This document shows, in pieces, positions 60,802 to 64,000 of a DNA stretch of 64,000 bases. The notes beneath the pieces were generated by a model. It did not search any database. It was not told the origin of the DNA and worked only from the letters and a program-made list of their open reading frames with translations. The stretch's first letter is position 1. Each line of letters opens with the position of its first letter. This stretch comes from Sporosarcina sp. (GTDB taxonomy: Bacteria; Bacillota; Bacilli; Bacillales_A; Planococcaceae), in NCBI GenBank assembly GCA_029257435.1, contig JARIBI010000203.1:1-64000 (forward strand). The letters are read 5' to 3'. The translations under genes and the position numbers were made by a program.

Positions 60802-62139
60802 TTATATTCGGGTAACTGGAATCACTTCCGTTTCCTTCTGATTATTGATTTCTCCCGTTCCTGCTGCCTGCCCGCGCTGAAAAAGTATTCGAATTGTCTG
60901 CAGGACAATTTTAATATCACTTCCAAATGAGTAGTGGCGAATATAGATCAAGTCAAATCTCAGCTTATCTTCAGCAGTAGTTGTATACTTTGCCATTACT
61001 TGTGCAAGTCCTGTCAGTCCAGGTTTCACAGTCATCCTGTAAGAATAGTCCCCCATCTCCCCCTGGAATTGATCGCAAAAAAACTTTCTCTCCGGCCGCG
61101 GTCCAACAAGGCTCATCTCCCCTTTTACGACATTGTACAATTGCGGTAATTCGTCAAGCCGTGTAGCCCGCATCCATCTGCCAATAGTTGTTATCCTTGA
61201 ATCGCATGCTGTCGCCAATACAGGCCCCGTCTCTTTTTCCGCATCTTGAACCATGCTTCTGAATTTATAAATTAAATAAGGCTTCCCATTAATTCCAAGA
61301 CGCTCTTGCTTGAACAATGCCGGACCTTTGGACGTTACTCGTATTAACACCCATAAAAGAATCATTATCGGACTGGCGGCCAGCACCATTATAAAGGAAC
61401 CAACTAAGTCAAAAGCACGTTTGGCCCATCGATTGACGATCGTAGACTTTACCGCTGGGATCGAAAGAACAAGCATGTCATCCACTTGCTGTTGAACTGA
61501 TCCTTGTAGAAACAGGTCAAAGAATTGAGGGACAATCAGTATTTCCTTTTCATACTTCACACACAGACTAACAAGTCGCGTTCTTTGTTTTTCATCAATC
61601 AAAGGACTGATCAGTACAACATCGATATCATTCAAATAATCTCCCAGCCGATTTTCCCCGCTTGCCAGAAACAATCCATTGACGAGATACCAGCCTTTAT
61701 AATGTGAACGAAGCTTGTCAGCCAGCGCAGTTCCACCGGTTTCATCATTCGCGATAATCAGCACTTTTTTCTTCCCATGAAGTCCCTTTATGGTTTGCCA
61801 AAAAACGAACCGGCTTGCTATTAAAAGAAGGACATGAAACAAACTCGCGGTTAAAACGATTTCGAGTGAAAGATTGTACACAGGATAATAACTGCCGCCA
61901 AAAATCGATAAAAATGCTGCGATGGTTATAGAAAATAGGATGATATAAATCAAATGGATAAACCCTTTTCGCTTCAAATTCGAATAAAAGCCGAAGAGAT
62001 ACAAAACACTGCATGTCAACGCTGCTATATACGTTACTGATTGAGCATTCCCTAAAGGAGAGGCAGTACTATCCAAAAGTAAGGAAGCAGTCATGTAACC
62101 TAAATGAATTAACGCAATATCGACTAGCACAAGTAACAT
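60802..62139 (-). CDS. Initiating sugar transferase (polyprenyl glycosylphosphotransferase)
   Basis: Membrane enzyme of 445 residues or slightly more that loads the first sugar phosphate onto undecaprenyl phosphate. Four N-terminal helices, a CoA-binding-like middle domain (KKVLIIANDETGG) and the catalytic C-terminus (KRAFDLVGSFIMVLAASPIM, YKFRSMVQDAE, RLDELPQLYNVVKGEMSLVGPRPE, KPGLTGLAQV). The first standard in-frame start is ATG 62139, which leaves no basic residues before helix 1. A strong GGAGGAGGGG ribosome site sits upstream, and the frame from ATA codons at 62172 and 62169 would add IIRNSERRTGK; real initiation may be there. Confidence 0.92.
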   Translation of the reverse strand: MLLVLVDIALIHLGYMTASLLLDSTASPLGNAQSVTYIAALTCSVLYLFGFYSNLKRKGFIHLIYIILFSITIAAFLSIFGGSYYPVYNLSLEIVLTASLFHVLLLIASRFVFWQTIKGLHGKKKVLIIANDETGGTALADKLRSHYKGWYLVNGLFLASGENRLGDYLNDIDVVLISPLIDEKQRTRLVSLCVKYEKEILIVPQFFDLFLQGSVQQQVDDMLVLSIPAVKSTIVNRWAKRAFDLVGSFIMVLAASPIMILLWVLIRVTSKGPALFKQERLGINGKPYLIYKFRSMVQDAEKETGPVLATACDSRITTIGRWMRATRLDELPQLYNVVKGEMSLVGPRPERKFFCDQFQGEMGDYSYRMTVKPGLTGLAQVMAKYTTTAEDKLRFDLIYIRHYSFGSDIKIVLQTIRILFQRGQAAGTGEINNQKETEVIPVTRI

Positions 62140-62235
62140 CTTTCCAGTTCTTCTTTCGCTGTTCCTTATTATCGCAACCCCTCCTCCATTTGAATAAATT
62201 CTTCCTAATAAGTTGATAATTACAGCATTTATCCC

Positions 62236-63282
62236 TTATCTCTTCTGCAAATACTGCTCCATCGTTGCGTGAATCATTTTCTCTAACGAAAAGTTTTTCT
62301 GGACCCGCAGATTAGCATCTTCCGCCATTTTCAGTCTTAGCGATGGATTGTTTTTCAACACATTAATGTACTTACAAAAGTCATCAACCGAGTAGTCTGA
62401 TACAAGAAACCCTGCGTTGTCGCTATTAATTGCTTCCTTAATGCCGCCTGTATTCACGGAAATGATTGGAGTGCCAACAGCCATCGCTTCAAGAATCACC
62501 ATTGGAAATACTTCACGATGAGAAGTTAAAAGAAGCACATCCATCTCACCAATGAACTTCTCTGGATCCCTTATATCCCCCATCATATGCACGTCTTGTG
62601 TCAGCTCGGCATTTTCAATCATTTGTTGGATTTTAGTGTGTTCCGGTCCTTCTCCGCCTATATAAAATTGAATATGACGGTCATTGTTGAGTCTTTTAGC
62701 AATTTCCAGAAACAATTCATGGTTTTTTTCTGATGAGAGTCTTGCGAGAATTCCCACCTTAAAGGTGTCTGATTGCTTTTCTGGATGATACCTAAACTTT
62801 TGCAAGTCCACCCCGTTATAGATTGTTGCTGCCTTTTCTGTCTGAACGCCAAGTTGCAAGAGGTTTAATCGTTCATCGTCACTGACAGTTATAACTCTAG
62901 TCAGATGGCGATTTACTAACGAAACAAAGATGTTACGAAAACGGTTTTCCATCATCGTGACATTATGTTTTGTATAGATAATCGATAGCTTATTAGGGAG
63001 GAGTTTTTTCAGGAATACAGCATACAAGACCATTCTTAAACTATTTGCATGAATTAGATCAATCTCGGACTCCACTATCCTCATCTTAATTGTCAGCAAG
63101 TTCGCAAGATGATTACTGCGCGATAAGAGACTGAAGTGTGCTTTATTGTGAATTTGCTCGAAAAGCTCTCCTGGTCCGGCTGCTGTGTAAAAAACATGCT
63201 CAGGATGCTTTAGCTGATTTTCCAATTTACAAAAGTAGTTTTCGGCTCCACCTGTTATGAGTTTATCTGTCATTATTAACAC
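62236..63282 (-). CDS. Glycosyltransferase family 4 protein
   Basis: GT-B enzyme of 348 residues. N-terminal TDKLITGGAENYF, C-terminal domain KVGILARLSSEKNHELFLEIA, FYIGGEGPE, VHMMGDIRDPEKFIGEMDVLLLTSHREVFPMVILEAMAVGTPIIS with the E-x7-E signature. The standard-code start is GTG 63282, but AGGAGG lies 15 bases before it and exactly 9 bases before an ATA codon (63286-63288) that would give the family-like start x-NVLIMTD. Part of the polysaccharide cluster, 19 bp after the polymerase gene. Confidence 0.92.
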   Translation of the reverse strand: MLIMTDKLITGGAENYFCKLENQLKHPEHVFYTAAGPGELFEQIHNKAHFSLLSRSNHLANLLTIKMRIVESEIDLIHANSLRMVLYAVFLKKLLPNKLSIIYTKHNVTMMENRFRNIFVSLVNRHLTRVITVSDDERLNLLQLGVQTEKAATIYNGVDLQKFRYHPEKQSDTFKVGILARLSSEKNHELFLEIAKRLNNDRHIQFYIGGEGPEHTKIQQMIENAELTQDVHMMGDIRDPEKFIGEMDVLLLTSHREVFPMVILEAMAVGTPIISVNTGGIKEAINSDNAGFLVSDYSVDDFCKYINVLKNNPSLRLKMAEDANLRVQKNFSLEKMIHATMEQYLQKR

Positions 63283-63301
63283 ATTTATTTCCAGTATCCT
63301 C

Positions 63302-64000
63302 CTAACGGGTTAGTTGGACGTTCGAGGTCTTATGATCATTTTCACCATATATCTTCTCCACCCTTTGAAGAGTTACAGAAAGAATAGCGAGGTAAAGAAT
63401 AAATACTTCATGAATGATTAAAGAGAGAGACATGATTTGCAATAGAAATGCTATAAAAATTAAAAGTAAATACGTGTGGTCTTTCACTAAGCGTCTTTTC
63501 AGCAGCTGAACAAAAACCAGGAGGAGGAATAAGACATACAAAGTAAATCCTAACAAGCCAGACTCCGTTAAAATTTGTAACAGTGTATTATGTGTGTACA
63601 GATTTTCACCATATTGAACATTGTTGTATTCGATAAAGTTATCTGCTCCAATTCCCATTACTGGATGTGCTAAAAAGTATTCCCATGCCCGTCCCCATAG
63701 CTCAAAACGCCCGCTACCTCCATCGCTCGAAAAGTCCTCAATCCTTCCCCCAAGAAGTGCACCTACATTAATTTTCATAATGAATACTGCAAAATATGCA
63801 GATGGTATGAAGATCATCCCCATCGCCGACAGCGTTTTCCATCTTTTAGAAGAACTGCTGATAACGATGTAGATTAATATTATGAGGAACATTGCCAGAA
63901 TACCGCCTCTTGAAAAAGTCAGGACCGTTGTGAGCGTGCATAATGCAAATCCGATTTTATTTCTCAAACTGGTCATATTCGTTAGGAAGTATGCAAAGAA
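63302..64000 (-). CDS. O-antigen ligase / polymerase family protein (5' end beyond window)
   Basis: C-terminal part of a polytopic Wzy_C-type protein that polymerises or ligates sugar repeats. Seen are TFSRGGILAMFLIILIYIV, the outer loop with VMGIGADNFIEY and YTHNTLLQILTESGLLGFTLY, which carries the conserved His-Asn and Glu, then two more helices. The frame stays open through position 64000, upstream of the first in-window ATG (63976), so the gene starts outside the window. Confidence 0.9.
   Translation of the reverse strand, partial: FFAYFLTNMTSLRNKIGFALCTLTTVLTFSRGGILAMFLIILIYIVISSSSKRWKTLSAMGMIFIPSAYFAVFIMKINVGALLGGRIEDFSSDGGSGRFELWGRAWEYFLAHPVMGIGADNFIEYNNVQYGENLYTHNTLLQILTESGLLGFTLYVLFLLLVFVQLLKRRLVKDHTYLLLIFIAFLLQIMSLSLIIHEVFILYLAILSVTLQRVEKIYGENDHKTSNVQLTR

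Overview
This is a 64 kb chromosomal stretch of a low-to-mid GC, Gram-positive, spore-former-type Bacillales bacterium. The gene set fits the family Planococcaceae, and a Sporosarcina-like genus is my best guess: narGHJI with nreABC, a LiaFSR envelope-stress system, a YkoGH-like kinase pair with a PepSY partner, strong AGGAGG ribosome sites and frequent TTG/GTG starts. No rRNA, tRNA, prophage, insertion sequence or CRISPR array was seen. Almost every gene lies on the minus strand; the plus-strand exceptions are a TetR gene with an AIM24 gene, moaC, and the lia operon.

Region by region. 1-13.2 kb is accessory metabolism and efflux: a YhgE/Pip membrane protein (cut by the window edge) with its TetR regulator and a perfect 27-bp operator, an octopine-dehydrogenase-family enzyme, a lipoprotein serpin, and a lysine-degradation-like operon (aldehyde dehydrogenase, lysine-6-dehydrogenase-like enzyme, acyl-CoA dehydrogenase) whose last gene is a pseudogene. 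An EmrB/QacA-type drug exporter follows, divergent from a long TetR, then an AIM24-family protein.

13.5-32.6 kb is a compact nitrate-respiration island. It holds a Moco cluster (moaA, mobA, moaD, moaE, mobB, moeA, with moaC divergent and moaB and moeB alongside), a NarK-type transporter with a C-terminal PAS domain, a hemerythrin, the oxygen- and nitrate-sensing NreABC system, and narGHJI. A perfect NreC-type box (TAGGG-N4-CCCTA) lies in front of narG. Together these genes sense low oxygen and nitrate, build the cofactor, import nitrate and reduce it. No nitrite reductase is present here.

33-45 kb holds a class I ribonucleotide reductase operon with a flavodoxin gene between the two subunits and a pair of NrdR boxes 32 bp apart, a chemoreceptor, an alanine/sodium symporter, CheV, and a PepSY / histidine kinase / response regulator operon. 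45-51 kb has UppP next to a DedA protein (undecaprenyl-phosphate recycling) and a fatty-acid activation and oxidation operon (acyl-CoA ligase, acyl-CoA dehydrogenase, thiolase) with a near-consensus CcpA cre site on its promoter. 51-54.6 kb is a lia-type cell-envelope stress operon. 54.6-57 kb encodes a large TM-helix-repeat (mechanosensitive-channel-like) protein and a small acidic protein sharing its C-terminal motif. 57-64 kb is the end of an exopolysaccharide cluster (O-antigen-ligase-like polymerase, two glycosyltransferases, initiating sugar transferase, ManC, beta-helix protein).

The most unusual things are a dispersed family of intergenic arrays with an exact 20-bp period, alternating TTATGAGC and TTATGATC half units, at four loci; the NarK-PAS fusion; three places where a strong ribosome site precedes an in-frame ATA instead of ATG; and the flavodoxin-interrupted ribonucleotide reductase operon. 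All coordinates and motif matches were read by eye; no database search or computation was run.
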